From Promerops cafer (lineage: Eukaryota > Chordata > Aves > Passeriformes > Nectariniidae): DNA of 64,000 nucleotides. How positions within the stretch are numbered: the first letter of the stretch is position 1; every line of letters begins with the position of its first letter. The notes beneath the pieces were generated by a model. That model did no database searches and was not told the DNA's origin. It saw only the letters and a list, made by a program, of their open reading frames with translations. Position numbers and translations under genes: made by a program. The stretch lies in the NCBI GenBank assembly GCA_013398275.1, contig VZSE01004127.1, positions 1 through 64,000 of the forward strand, given 5' to 3'. Of the stretch, positions 1-13,200 are shown one piece after another.

Positions 1-3000
1 ATCTTCTCACAGGCAGTAAATCCATGACCTGGGCAAGGAGGGATGCCTCTGCTCTGTGCTGGGCTGATGTGCCACATTCAGTTGTTTCTTGAACACTTGA
101 AGGCATGGTAACTCTGGATGACCCCTTCCAATGCCTAACCACATTTTCAGTGAAAACAACTGGACATGCCATTTTTGTAACACAGTCAAACACATTTTAA
201 AATACAGCTCTTTTATGCTACTTATTTAATTGACTGTGAGATATAATTCACACTGTATTTCCAAAGTGTGTGCAGCTGCTCAGTTCTTTAATGCACGGTC
301 TGAGTATTAATAGTTCATATTTTTCTAGAAATAAGTGCAACAGTTGCTATCTCCAAAAGAGTGCTGTGCCTTTCAGCACACATTCTACTTGCCAAAATTA
401 TTTTACACCTCTGAACAAGGGCTTCTATCTGCCCCCAACCTTGTCCTGTTTTTCTCTTTTCATTTTCTTTGCATTACTTTGTTCTCATTAATTTTCCCTC
501 TTGCTTCATATACTTCCTTGAAGCATTCCCCTCCTTGTGTTCATACCCTTCCAATACCATTGATTCTAAATGATGTTTGAATATTGATACTTTTTTTTTT
601 CCTCTAGCCTGACTCCTGAATTGATTTTGATTCCCACAGCCCTGGGGGACTTTCTTTTAGGCTGATGCCTGCCACAGCTGAAACTGTCAATGTTACCATA
701 CAGAACAGAGGTTTCAGTCTCCCTTTGGCATACTGATTATCTGGAATTCAGTGTTGCTTCTTTCCATTTTATAGGAATGTTATAAATTATAAATCTTACT
801 TCTATAGTCTTTATGAAATTGTACTCTGCTTTTTACAGCTGAAAGATATAAGTACTTGTTGCTAGAAGTGAAATTCACTACAGCACATAGAATCATATTA
901 GGCACCTTTAATGAGAAAGAAGCTAAGAACTTCAAGAAACTCTAAATAAAAAGTCATTTCACCTCCACAAGATGGGTGTTGTATTTCTGTTGCTGAGCTG
1001 CTTCTGTAAACTTTTCTAGCCGAAAAATTAACATGTTCTCATTCAGTATACTGACCTTGTTCTCAAGCCCTGGTTTGTTGTCTACACAGCTCCTGGAAAA
1101 AGGCCAGATTAGATATCTTTTAGGATTCTATTCACAAATTTCCTTTGTGGTGAGTTATTTCCATTACTGGAGCTTCTATTTCTTCAACTGAGCGGCTTCT
1201 GTCATCTTTCCAGAGTGCCAGCTCTGAAGCAGGCATTGATTTGTCTGTCTCCAAGGAGATCCTCTGCTTCCACAGCTAAATCTGCAGAGAAATAGGTATT
1301 TATTTTGTGGTGAGCTACTTTAAACAGTGTAAGTTCATAAAACTCCTCTGTTGGCTTTCTGTGTCTCTATCGTGAGCTCTGTTCTCCTGGCTCAGTCACT
1401 CTGGGATACAGGTTGTAACTACTACAGGAATGCGGGCTCTTTTCACCCTGGGTGTCTCTCAGGGTTTGTGCAGTGCCTTGTACAGGTATCACTAATCTGG
1501 GATCACATAAGTAAGTGGTATAAAAAGGAGAAAGAGAAGATCAGAACTGGAAAGAAGACTGAAATGTTAGCAGGAGGAAATAAAGCCAGTAGCATGGGAG
1601 AGTTATTAAAGAAGGAAAAGCAGCTAAAGTAAAATTTGCAAGGAGAATACTCGTATCAAATATATTACATGTGGAAAAAATAAAATGGTACATTGTCTAA
1701 CCATGACAAGGCTGAGATGATGCAGGGGTTGTGAGTTTTGACAATAAATGTTTGCTGAGGGATTTGTAAGCCTCTGTTAGAGGCACTGGAGCTGTGAGAT
1801 CCTGTGATACCACAGTGCAGGGTTCCATTATCCATGTGCAGGATGTTCCATGTAGCACGTGTCTAAAGAGCTTGACATGGTCAAAACAGTGGACACATTT
1901 CACAGGGCTGAGAGCCTGTGCTGCATGTTGGATCGACCCATAAAGCACCACGCATGCACACACACTCTGCATGAAACCATTGCAGCAGTGCATGAGGGAA
2001 AATTGCAGAAACATTTGAAATCACTCAAAAGATGCTGCCATGTTGGCCAGCCTGTCTGTCCAGGCTGTCCCAGACAGAGGGATTATCCTGTTTTGCCTGG
2101 TCAAACTTCCACGTAGAGCAGAGCATAGGGAAGGAAGTGGATGTATGGAAGCCAGAAGCCCAAAATTCCTGTTTATCCCTCCAAACGATCCACAGGGCGG
2201 CACTGTTCAGACCCAGCTCTGCCAAATGCAATTATGATGAAGAATTAGATTAGTGCCAGAGAAATGTCGCCTCTGTCATTTGAAGTGGATCCTGGTCAGG
2301 AGCAAAGTTGCATATCAAAGTACAGACTAGAGAAATCTTGCCTCATTAAAAATCAACTTTAAGCCAATTGTCCTCTTCCCTTCTGTCTGTCTGTCTTTCT
2401 CCCCTGCAAATGAGCTTACAGCTCTCCCTCAAGGCAAGAGCATCAGCAGTCAAGCTCTGGTAGCTTTGAAGAAATCTTTGTGTGATTAGAAATGCCACAC
2501 AGAGTTACAGCCTTCTGACAGCTCTGCATGCCGATCGCATGGGAGTATATAGGCCATTGGAAATGTAATCCATGGCATAGCTCTATCTTCCTAAGTGGGT
2601 GTTTAATTAGGAACCGTACTATTGCTTCATTATTCTGGCTCAAAGGAACTATGGCTGAGCTGTGTGGGCTGGAGGAGGCCTCTGAGGTAGCTCAGAATTT
2701 AACCCTGGGAAGGGTGTGGAATACAGGATTAGGTCTGTATGGAGATGTATCATTCCACGTGCCGTCCGCACCTTCCCCTCTGGCCTGTGCTCCCTCATGG
2801 TGCTGTGGGCTAGGACTTTTCAACTGCCTGGGCAGCTGCTCTGGGGGGGACCCAAAATCCAGAGGGAGTGTGTGCCAGCTCGGGCACCTCTTTCTGTCTG
2901 CAGCAATGTCAGTGTCCAGCTGCATCAGGACAAAGCGTGGGAGTGCAACCAGCAGCTTGGAAGGAGCACCCTGCATGCAGTACTGACAGAGCTGCTGACC

Positions 3001-3189
3001 AACATGGGCGATGCTTGCAGCTGTGCAGTTTGTGCTGAGGACACCCATATTCCAACAGTGCAGTGCCTCAAAGAGAAGGCTTTTATCTGCACAGTCAGAA
3101 CAGAAAGGCTTCTGACAGGGGCATGGCTCAGAATGGCCTGCTTCATTCAGGCTTGGAAGAGCCTGGTTAATTCCCAGCTTGGCAGGGGT
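1..3189. other. Intergenic sequence upstream of ABCB7
   Basis: Only short open frames occur here, and none resembles a protein I know or is flanked by convincing splice sites. The sequence is AT-rich with scattered polypyrimidine runs, and I see no clear CR1 or LTR sequence. In mammals UPRT lies beyond the 5' end of ABCB7 in the opposite orientation. I looked for uracil phosphoribosyltransferase-like peptides on the minus strand and saw none. Confidence 0.6.
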
Positions 3190-3770
3190 GTGCCTGTGCC
3201 CCTCAGGGCACCATGGCAAGACTGAGAGCAGCCCCTTTCTGGATACTGTTGTGGGGCTGAGAGCAGCCCCTCTCACTGCATGCTTTGAGGGCTGTGGGCT
3301 GCTCCTCTGGGAGTTGCCATGGTGGCACTCAGGGAAGCCCCTCTTGAGACAACATAGTGGGGCCGAGGGCTGCTCATCTCTGGGCTCCATGATAGGGCAG
3401 AAGGCAGCTCCTCTGAGAGTGCAGTGGCAGGACTCAGGGCTGCTCCTCTCTGAGTCCAGTGGTGGGGCTGAGGGCTGCCCCTCTCGGGGTGCCATGGTGG
3501 GGCTGAGGGCTGCCCCCTCAGGGCACCACGGTTCAGGATACCTCCTTTCGTGGCACCATGGGGAACGAGGGCAGCCCCTCTCAGGGTGCCATGATAGGGC
3601 TGAGGGCTGCCCTTCTCAGGGTGCCATGGTGGATATGAGGGCAGCCCCTCTCAGAGTGCTATGGTGGCGCTCAAAGCTGCCCATCTCGAGCCACCATGGT
3701 GGAGGGCAGCCCCTCTATGTCCGCCACGATCGGTCTCAGGGCAGCCCCTCTCGGAGTCCCACGACGCTGG
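3190..3770. repeat. Degenerate minisatellite, about 35-36 bp period
   Basis: About 15-16 diverged tandem units, each built on GGGCTGAGGGCTGCCCCTCT followed by a GGGTGCCATGG-like stretch. The purine-rich and CAGCCCC-type cores recur at roughly 35-bp intervals, for example near 3228, 3263, 3297, 3334, 3368, 3403, 3438, 3471 and 3506. The array ends where the ABCB7 CpG island begins. Because few units contain stops, long open frames run through it on both strands; these are repeat artefacts. Many units carry a CCATGG that resembles a start-codon context. Confidence 0.75.
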
Positions 3771-4220
3771 CTCTGAGGGCACCAGGACCCACCACGCCAC
3801 CGCGCGCCACCCTCCCCTCATGGCGGCCAGACCAGACCNTTCCGGGGGTGCGGTGGGGAGCTGGCGACAACGCGCCCGAGCCGCCCCGGGGGACACACAG
3901 GTGTGTGGGGGCGCCAGGGCGGGCGGTGAGGGGTTGAGGCGGCGCCGGGGGCTGGGAGGGCTGAGAGGTAGGCGGTGAGGGGCTGAGGGGTGGATGGGGA
4001 GGGGCTGAGAGAGCGCCGGGGGCTGAGACGGCGCCGGTGCCCGCAGCGCTGTTCCGCCGGCTCTGCGAGCACCGCCCGGTTCGTCCTTGCCTTGCCGGTA
4101 TCGGCGCCCACCGCCCCGGGGGACGCGGGTGGGCCGGGGGCTCCCGGAGGCCGGGACCCGCAGGGACACTCGTGCGGAGGGGCCGGGGCTGTCGTGGGGT
4201 CTCTTCGGGGACAAGCATTA
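3770..4220 (+). promoter_or_regulatory. ABCB7: CpG island, probable ABCB7 promoter
   Basis: GC content and CpG density jump sharply here and fall again after about 4220, where ordinary AT-rich sequence resumes. No TATA box is evident, as is usual for CpG-island promoters of housekeeping genes. The G-rich tract at about 3905-4040 contains short repeated GGGGCTGAG-type modules with several runs of three or more G, so it could form G-quadruplexes. The island lies 5.5 kb upstream of ABCB7 exon 2 and is the only island in the first 56 kb. The transcription start cannot be placed from sequence alone. Confidence 0.7.
3820..3900 (+). CDS. ABCB7: ABCB7 exon 1 candidate (targeting peptide)
   Basis: The ATG at 3820 opens 27 codons that begin MAARPD, include a basic WRQRARAA stretch and end in Gln just before a GT (CAG|GTGTGT). 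The phase-0 ending fits the phase-0 start of exon 2, and mammalian exon 1 also ends in Gln at this junction. Basic residues without acidic clusters suit a mitochondrial presequence. Against it: it is shorter than human exon 1 (about 56 codons), the base at 3839 is N, and the alternative frames starting at 3990 and 4037 in the same island cannot be excluded. The start choice is tentative. Confidence 0.4.
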
Positions 4221-7200
4221 AAACCGTCAGTGTCGTTGAACGGATGCTGAATGCGTGTATAGTGAATAACTTGTGCTGACGGCTAATTCTGGCGCTGTGT
4301 GCAGAAAGGGAGCTGGAGTTGGAACGCTTTCTGTCAGCTATGGAAGGCTGTAATATGTCCTAGTGAATTATTTTTTATTACAAGTAAAGTATTGAGTACC
4401 TTATCTCAAACTAAGTCCAGCTTTCAGTAATTCACGTGCATTTTTTAAAGTGGCTTAAGGAAGTGAATCTCAAAGACTGAGGGAATGAACTTTCATAAAC
4501 TCTCAGTTTGTAATTCTGTTTGATAATAAGCTTTTTTATCCCCTCAGATTATTGCTGTCTATGAGTAACTTTTCTTTGTCACCCGCCTTGATTAGTTTTT
4601 CCTGACAGGCAGAATTCTGTCAGGGACTACTACTTCATGTTACTGGATGAGATGAGCAGGACTGAAAGAATAAATTTTGGACGTTTTAATTTTGAATCTT
4701 GTGCGGGAGGCTGAGAGGTGAAGTCGATGCAGATCAAATATTTTACCCATGTATTTGCATACATTAAAATACACCTGAATACTCAGTATCGTCTGGTGTT
4801 CCTGGAGACTTATTTCAGCTGTTAGGGAACAAACAGCAATGTTATCATGGTGATGAATAGATGTATTAATTATGTTCCTGCTTTCCTTTTGAATGACTTT
4901 ATTTTCATGTGAGAAATGCCAGACCCTGCTGCTCAGTTTTAATGGCCATGTGTCACTAAATGTGGATTTGCAGTAGATTTACTGAACTAGAAGGCTAATA
5001 CTACATCTGTGGGATGTATATATGTGTGTTCATCTCTTTGGCTTTTTAGTTCCTAGGCATTTTTGTGTTAGAAAGTGGTCAGTGAATGCATTTTTTAATG
5101 GTCTGGTAATGAATTTTCACTTTTGCATCAAGCTCTATTTGGTTGAAAATTAGAATTCATTAAATGCACGAGCATTTATTTTATTAAACAAAAACTCTAA
5201 CAGGAGGCTCAAACTTAAGAGTTCTGGACTTTTTGGTTATAATGCCCTTCAAAATTTTGGGACGTGGTTTTCCAAACATTGAATTAACTTTGCTGACAGA
5301 GGAAGATGTGTTTCCCTGATGGTAAGGACTTTACAGAGGGACACACCTGCTGTGGCACAGTTACACCAGAGCTCCTCACTGCTGGGGTGAAACTCCAGTT
5401 GGAAGTGAACTCCACAGCCATAGCTCTGCTTTAATTGATGTAATTACACAAGTAACAGGTTTGTGGCAGCAGAACAGGGTCAGTCAAGAGTTGTGCCTGT
5501 TACAGCTCAGGCCGTAGCTTAACTCCTGAGGAAAAGTGGGATTAAAGGAAGGAGGAAGCTCTGGTAAAATGACTGTAAGAACAAAGTTGTAACCATTCTT
5601 TTTGAAAAAGTTAATTTCAAAGACTTGGCTCTCATCCTTCTACTCTGCTTTGCATTCATGTGGTACTTCATGTCCTATCTTCATAGTTTCATGTCCATTG
5701 TAATTTTTAAGCATACAATTAATTGTAAGCTTAATTGTATTACAATACAGTATATGTATTTTCTATAGTACTTAGTACCGTGGGAGTCAAATACAGTAGA
5801 GTTGTTTGGGTGCTGTTGCATTACAGATTCAAATCCTTTTTTTTCCCCTCACACTTCTATTTTTCAGTAGTTTTGATTAGAGTCTTGCTTTTCTGAATAC
5901 TGAGGCATGTAACATTTGGATCCTGGAGAAGAAAAAAGCTAAATTTATGGAGGGCAAAAACAGGGGAAAAATACTGTGGAACTGGGATCAGGCCTCATTT
6001 TTTTGATCCTGAGATCACTTTGTATTTCCATAACCACAGCTCCTTCAGTTCACCCTCCTGTGGTTGGAGCAGGTAGAGGTTCATCATGTCAAAACTTGTG
6101 TTTGGAATTTAGGATCTCTGCTGAGTAGAGAACTGGCACATTGGCTTGATAAACTTTATGAGTAACTGAACAATTGCTGATGGGTTTTTTCCCTAGGAAG
6201 CTTGTGGGGGTTTTTTGTTTCGCTTTTGGTTTCTTTGTTTGCTTGTTTTTTGGTTGGTTTTTTTTTTGGTAGAAGTTTGCCTGTATCCAAAATAAAACCA
6301 ATGGCAAATTCTATTCAGTGTAGATATGGAAATTCAATGAATCTAAAAATTAGTTAAATTAGCTAAATGGAAAGAAAATATTTTGACTGGAAGGGTGGAG
6401 CAGCCCTTAATTAAGAATAGTTATTTTGCTAGGAATCTTTATAAGCAAAGAAATACACTGAGGAGTTTCTTTCGGAGAGAACTTTGGCAGCTGTAGAAAG
6501 CAGGGCTGTGTAAATTATTGTAACTGTAACGGTACAAAACAGAGACTTTTTCCTTCCATTATCTTGCCCTTCCAGCTGCCAGTGATAAAGAGCTTGTTCT
6601 TCTTCATAACTTAATAATATCCCTTGCTCTGGCAGAGGTTGCAAGAGAACTTTCAGGAATTTTTTTTTTTTTTATGTTTTAAATAACCTCGGGTTTTTAT
6701 TTATTTATTTTCACCTGAAGCTTGGTCTGCTCTGTAAAATGGCACTCATGTTTATTGTCCAGACATTTCATGTGTTTGTGTGCATTGCTAAGTTCTCTTC
6801 TCTGGACTTTGAAGGTGCAGTTGGATAGTGTCTGGTAGTCAGCAATCCTCACTGGCAATACCTGCTTTGTAAGGGGCTATTAGAAATTCCCTGAATTTTC
6901 AAAATCCCTTTAGAGAGAAGGTGTTGCTGCTGAGCAGAGCAGCAATCCCATATGTCTGCCTATAAAAATGGACATCTAAATTTGCTGTGAGGAAGGATGC
7001 TCCATCCCTGGAAGTGTTCAAGGCCAGGTTGGATGGGCTTGCAGCAGCCTGGTGTCGTGGAAGGTGTCCCTGCCCATGGCAGAGGGTGACACTGGATGAG
7101 TTTTAAGGTCCCTTCTTTTGCTCATCCATCCAAATGTCCAGAGCAATTGCACATTGGCCACTGTTAAATGTAACTCCAGTTAAGTTTATATTGTTCATAC

Positions 7201-10200
7201 TGGTGACAGTTTGGCCTATCTTTATACCAGAATATTTTCACCTTTTACTCTCATTTTCTTCCACTCTTTCCTATTCATCATTTCTTTTCTTGCCTTGTAA
7301 ACTCAGCAGGATTAACCGTGGCACTTAAATGCTGCAGAGGAACTTGAATCCCACCTTCAGTTATCTTTTCTGTTACAGTTAGTTTAAAAAAAAAATCCCC
7401 ATGAGATGAGTGCAGCATGTCTGGAACGCAACGTATCATATTCCAGAGAGAAGCTTCTAAGTGTGGGTTTGACCTTGCACAAATGTGTTTAATCCCTGTT
7501 GTTTGTTTGCATTTGTAGTATTTAAACTACTACCCACAGTCATGACACTTTAACAACATGACTTTTATGTGCAATCAGTACTAGACATCTGTTTCATCCT
7601 TTAGAGTTTATAGAATCATATCCAAAAATACATTAAAAGAACATAATGGTGCAGAGTCAGGCATTCAGGAGTTAGGAAATGCCAGAATTTGAGTTCCCTG
7701 CATTATTTCTTAAAATTCTGAAATAAGCAGGACTTACTCCTGGTTCTTTGAAGCAATAACCTGCTTCTTTAATGTGTTGTGATTAGATTCAAGTATGGCT
7801 TTCCTTTGTAGTCTTAAAGCCCTTGGGAGCCCTGGAGTCCTAAGTCTTCCTGCAGGATGTGTGGAGAGTGGCAGGGAAAGCTGCAGCCCCTCTCATTTGG
7901 GCAGTTTTGCTGTCAGTACTGTGATGGTCAGAGGAATTACCAGTGAAGGAAATTGTTCACCTTGTTTAACTCTTTGTTTCTTTGCTCAGATTTGTTTTTA
8001 GCAGGAGCTTGAGAGAGGATTGAAACCTCCAGTCTTCCAGGCTCAAGGCTGAAAATAAGAACAAGTTTTTTTTGTTTATCTTGAGCAAAACCTTTAATGT
8101 TTTTGCTGTCTTAACCCCATGACAGTTCATATCTTCAGTCAAGAAATCGGGCTATTTTATCTAATACAGAAATTGAGACCAAATCTGCTGGTGTTTCAGT
8201 AGAAGTTGTTTCTGTGATGTTGTTTGCTTCGTATTTCAGTCAGAAGTGAACTCTGAGAACTTTGAGGTCAAAAGAGATGGATTTTTATTAAAACATTTTT
8301 ATGACATCCTGTGTGTACACTCTAGGAAACAGTAATTAGCTACTTTCCAATACTGCTGAAGCATCATAATTTTTCCATTATATTTTCTGTTTATGACACT
8401 GACATCCTGTGGAAAATGTCTTGCTTTAGATGGAATCCTCTGTGCTGACACAAAGCTGTTGAGTTATGAGTGCATCTACAAGGAAGTGCTTTAGAAATGC
8501 AACTCCTTTCTTTCACCCAGGCCTTGCAAGTATCAGGATGGTTCACCCAGGCCAGTTAGCTCTACTAAATGCAAAATGTATAATTATGATGCTCACTCTT
8601 TATCTGTATATAATGTCATATAATAGAAATATTTGGAATAGCAGGTCCATGTGATGACTTGTGAAGAAATGGTTTTAATTTTCTTTTAGATGACTCATGA
8701 AATTATTACTTGAGATATGTGTCTTAGGAAGAAAAGGATGTTTAAGGCAAGGTATATAATATATGATGGTGCTGCCATTTGTCAGGGTGAAAATTACACT
8801 TTTTTATGATCAAGTTCTTTTTTTTTCTTTTTTTTACTGTTTGTCCTTTGCCATGGGCTGGTGAGCAGCTCTTTGGCTCTTTGCTCTTGGTGTGATTGTT
8901 ACATGGAGTGAGGTGTCTGGTTAATACTGTAACACAGCAGTGAAATACTGAGTTTCAGAGGTGAGTGGCACCATCAGTGCTGTCCAGGAGAGGTCCCTGT
9001 GTTTTTCCACGGGGAAGCACTGCCAGCCAGCCCCTCTGAGGAAAAGAAATGATCCTTTAAAACTATTTTGGTCCTTTAAAACATAGAAATATGGATTGCT
9101 CTGCAAGGTAATGTGTAGAGCATGGTACAGTTGTTGCCAGCTGTGTATTACAGGTTAAGGTGCATTGAAGGATCTGTGAATATTGCATATATTGTGTCCT
9201 GATAAACTAAAACTCATTGCTAGCCCTGCTCCACTTTCTCATAGTCCCAGTGCTTCCCAGGCAAAAGCTGTAGCTTTGATTTGCCTTCTGGAGACAAGCA
9301 TGGCATGAGCTGAGCTAAGAGGAAGTGGGAATGGCAGAACCTATAAGCATAAAAATAACGTTTCTTAAAGAAAAACAGAACAAAAGACTGTTTGAACGAA
9401 TTCAGAAGACAACCTGAGCGAAAATTAAAATGAGAGGAAAGGGAAAACTGGGCTTTTGTTGTACAGAAGAAACAAAGTCTGATGAGAGTGGGGATTCAGG
9501 GAAGGGAAATTCTGTTCATTGTCACTGAGCATTTTTGTTGTGTGAAAGTAATTTATTTTACAGCTGCTCCCCACCAATTTTCTTTTTCTGTGGTCAGTTG
9601 TTAAAAAACAAAGCCATCTGCCTTCTTTTCATGTTATGCTTGTTTACATAAACTAGATGAATATTCTCTGAATGTGAAGTGCATGTTCTGCATGACTCTG
9701 TTTTCATTTCTCTTTTTTTTCTTTTTCCTCCTGTTTTATTTTGTAGATTCCACCAGTCTGCAGGCAAAGATCATGGCACAGTCTGGGAGGGAATTATTCA
9801 AGGCCATTATTGGAGCATTCAGAGGTGGGTATAAATTGATGTTCTTCCAACTTGCAGGTCATGAGAAACTTAAGCCCTTGGAGCATCTTTCAGTTTAGGC
9901 TGCTGTTACTTTTATTTTTTTCAATTTCACTATTTACAGTTCTGAAGTTAAATGGCAACTTATGTTTCTGCCCCTGGAAGTCTTTTTGAATCTCTGCAAA
10001 CTAATGATAACACAGTAACTTCAAAAAAGAGTTCTTAAAAAGTGTGGGTTTTGTGTGATGATATTTAGATTTTTTTATTAAGCACAGAAAATACCCTGGT
10101 AAGGAATAGCCATATAGGAAACTGAGTTTTCCTTCAGTATGTAGGGCTTTGTTCCTTCAAAATTCTGCTTGAGTTGTAGAATATTCTCATCATTGAGTGC

Positions 10201-13200
10201 CAGGATGTCAGGCTCTTACTCCTGTGAGGTCTGCTTGCCTTAAAACCAGTGCAAACACTGGGAAGATGCAATTTTTCCTGTTCATGGAAGAATTACAACA
10301 CATTTCTGAGTAACACACTTGTTTGAATGAAGCTGAGAAATGTATTTGTCTTGCTTTTCTTTTCTGTTTTTAATTATAAAATAATAACCACTCACAACTG
10401 ACTTAAGTAGCTAAAATCTTTTGAGGGTCATTGTGATTCAAAGCATGAAATCTACTTAGATTGGGGTTTTTTTGATGGTTTTCTTTAAAATGTGAAAAGT
10501 GACATTTTGATTTGGGAAACCCTGGGGTCTGCTATCAACCAACATACATAAAATAAGATTGCTAATGAGCTTTTACATAACTTGAACCTGGAAGTTGTCA
10601 ACATGTAGCAAATCTTTTAAACAAAAAGCAGATTCTTTTTTGAAAAGCTTTAACAGGTCCATTGTTTGTGGCAGGCACTTTGAACTTGGAAAAATGCCTG
10701 GTGGTAGTGAGTTGTTATTTTTTAGTACATCTACATGCATAAATAATTTCAGAAATTTTCTCCAGGGAATCTTGGCTACATGCTAAGAGAAGTGAGCATT
10801 TGTTTTTAACAAGCAGATTCTTTTCCAAACTGCCCCTGTACATGGATTGCAGCAGGGCCTCTGGAATGGGATAACTTGTGCCCATTCCCATCCTGGTAGG
10901 AAAGACAAGTGTGAAGCAGATTTATCTATTTATTTTGCCCTCAAGTAAATTTACTCTTACATACGTGGAGAGACTATTATTGCTAAATATGTTCCACTTT
11001 ATATATTAATGTGCCCCGTAATGGTTATCCTCCAAAACCTCAAGGTTTTTTCTGTGTTCTTCAGTTAATTTTCAATATTTAAGGATGTGTTATCTTTCCC
11101 TCCTTGTTGTTTGAAACATGCTCTTTGCTACTAGGATTATTATATCCCTTTTTTATTATTGTTTTCTTAAACAAGGCAAGGTTTTTAGAGGGAGGTGAGG
11201 TCTTTTATTAAAACAAGTTTAAACTGTTTGATGTTGAGGGAGGCAAAACAGGCCAGTAGTTCTTCCTTCTGCTGGCTTTTACGTGCCTGTTTCCTGAGGT
11301 TCTTGCAAATTGACTTTTCATTTTCACACAGATCCTGCCCAGGTGGCAACTGATAGAGAAGAGGATGTGTTGGCATGGCCATGCTGGTGGAGGGCTTCAC
11401 ACAGATCCAAAGGAAGGGGTAAAACTTGCTCAGTTATTATTGCTTTTTAAATAAAAACTGTTACCAGCTTCTGCAAAAAAACGAAACCTAAAAACTGAGG
11501 ACCTCAAGCAACAATTTGTCCAAAATTCTCTTGGTAGATATATAAATATTGTAGTAGATACTGTTAAATTGTTAGACTTGCTAGCTCTTAAATCACCAAA
11601 TGTTTGTAATAATGGTGTTGAAGGGCTTTATTTATTTTATTAAAAATACCATTTTACTATTACACACTCCCTTGAAATTGCCCTGGATTCGATTCTTTTG
11701 ATGGAAAATGTTTTCTTGTCATTCACTAGTCTGTTGGATCTTGTTTGTGACTGATATTTCCCTGTGACTTGGCAGGCAGGATAGTAGAAATCAGCTTGTG
11801 GGTTATTGCATCAGTTGGTAAAATCACACTTGAAATGGGAGGGGAGAGAAGCAATTAAACTGTGTGTATTTTTACTTGGAATTAATGGTAATACATCTGG
11901 TATATTTTGACTGTATTTCTATTCAGGAAGCACATTAAAGTAATGATGATGGTATATGAGGAGAAGCAGGATCTTTTATTAGACCAAATGATTACAATCA
12001 GAAAATGAGGCAAACTTTTGGTTAAAACAGGATAGTATCAACTGTGTGATTAAAATTGCCAAATCAAAGCTCTTGAGTGTACAGAACTTCCATTTTCTCA
12101 TTTCTTGGGCACACTTACTTCTGATGCTTTGTGTATTTGCAGAATCATTCTGTGTGAATGGTTATAACTTGTTCAGACTTGGGTGGAATCTTCCCTAAAA
12201 TTAGTGAAGACCACATTGATGACAAACTGAATTTTCAGTTTCAGAATCCAGGTCTTTCAGGGCTGCTTTGCTGGTTTAACTCTCCTGAGGATGTCTCTCC
12301 TGCATCCTCAGTTGTGAAGAAATTGAAGAGTTCACCTTAGGATTTTCCTTTAAGTTTTCATCTGAGAGTTGTTCCTTCATTGAATCCAGGCCTGTTTGTG
12401 CTACAGGCAGAAGTCAGGAGAGGTGTATGTTTTATAGTAAGAGGGAATTTCATAACCTGAGGTGTAGCCAGCTTGTTTTAGTAAACATCTGTGATCTTTT
12501 CTGTATGAGGCACAGAGGGAAACAAAATAATTGGCCATCTCCAGTCAGTGGTACCAGTGGCTCTGTATGTAATGTTAACTTCAGACTCATTTTAAGACCC
12601 TCTTTGCAACAGCTGTAAGCTCTTTTCAGAGATTTCCTGGGCAAAACAGACTTCAGACCTAACTGATTCTCCTTCTCTGTTTCACATATTTAAATTCCAG
12701 GATTATCTCTGGTCAGAAGGGAGGTGGAAGGTTCTGTTTACCACAACACAAGTAACCTTAAGGGATGTTGGATGTTCCTTAACACTAAAACTCACTAGCA
12801 ATATGTTATCCAAAAATTTTGATGCCAGATGTTTTTTCTTTGATTTGCTGGCAGTGTAAAATTCCACTGTCGTTCTCCTTCAGCCACTATTGCAGCTATT
12901 CCTGTATAAATCAATCCCTTAACTTCTTTATTCCAATAAATGCAGCTGTAAGGTGGTTAATACAGGACATGGTCAGTTAAGGCTGTTGTCTAACTAAACA
13001 AATACCAGCTGTCCAGGAGAAAGCAGCAAGAACCAGCTGTGGAAGAGGTAAAATGTGTGAGGAGTGGAAAAAAACAGGGTAACATTGGGTTTGCCAGGAA
13101 TTTCTCAGCAAAACTGAAGGGAAGGAAATATTCTGCTGCTCCAAGTGCAGTTCCTTTATCTCTTGTATACATGCACTTGCCTTCAGTGTGTAAAAATACT

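Larger units (their letters stand above)
3901..9746 (+). other. ABCB7: ABCB7 intron 1
   Basis: 5,846 bp from the putative exon 1 to exon 2. Its first 300 bp are CpG island and the rest is AT-rich. It contains one CR1 fragment and several poly-T tracts (for example about 6180-6270 and 6660-6672). No other exon is recognised. Confidence 0.55.

Noticed and set aside
1..3189. UPRT exons on the minus strand, expected from mammalian gene order
   Set aside because: No peptide resembling the conserved phosphoribosyltransferase core is visible in this interval.
2692..3495. 267-codon minus-strand open frame
   Set aside because: About a third runs through the 35-bp repeat, and the rest has no recognisable domain, no CpG promoter on its own side and no splice structure. 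It overlaps + strand frames of similar length.
3179..3978. Long + strand frames through the upstream repeat (252 and 105 codons)
   Set aside because: They are generated by the stop-poor minisatellite and CpG island. Only the last part of the 105-codon frame (from 3820) is retained as an exon 1 candidate.
3651..4218. Minus-strand frames of 97-187 codons in the first CpG island
   Set aside because: Pro/Arg/Gly-rich low-complexity translations expected from GC-rich DNA; no match to UPRT or any family I know.
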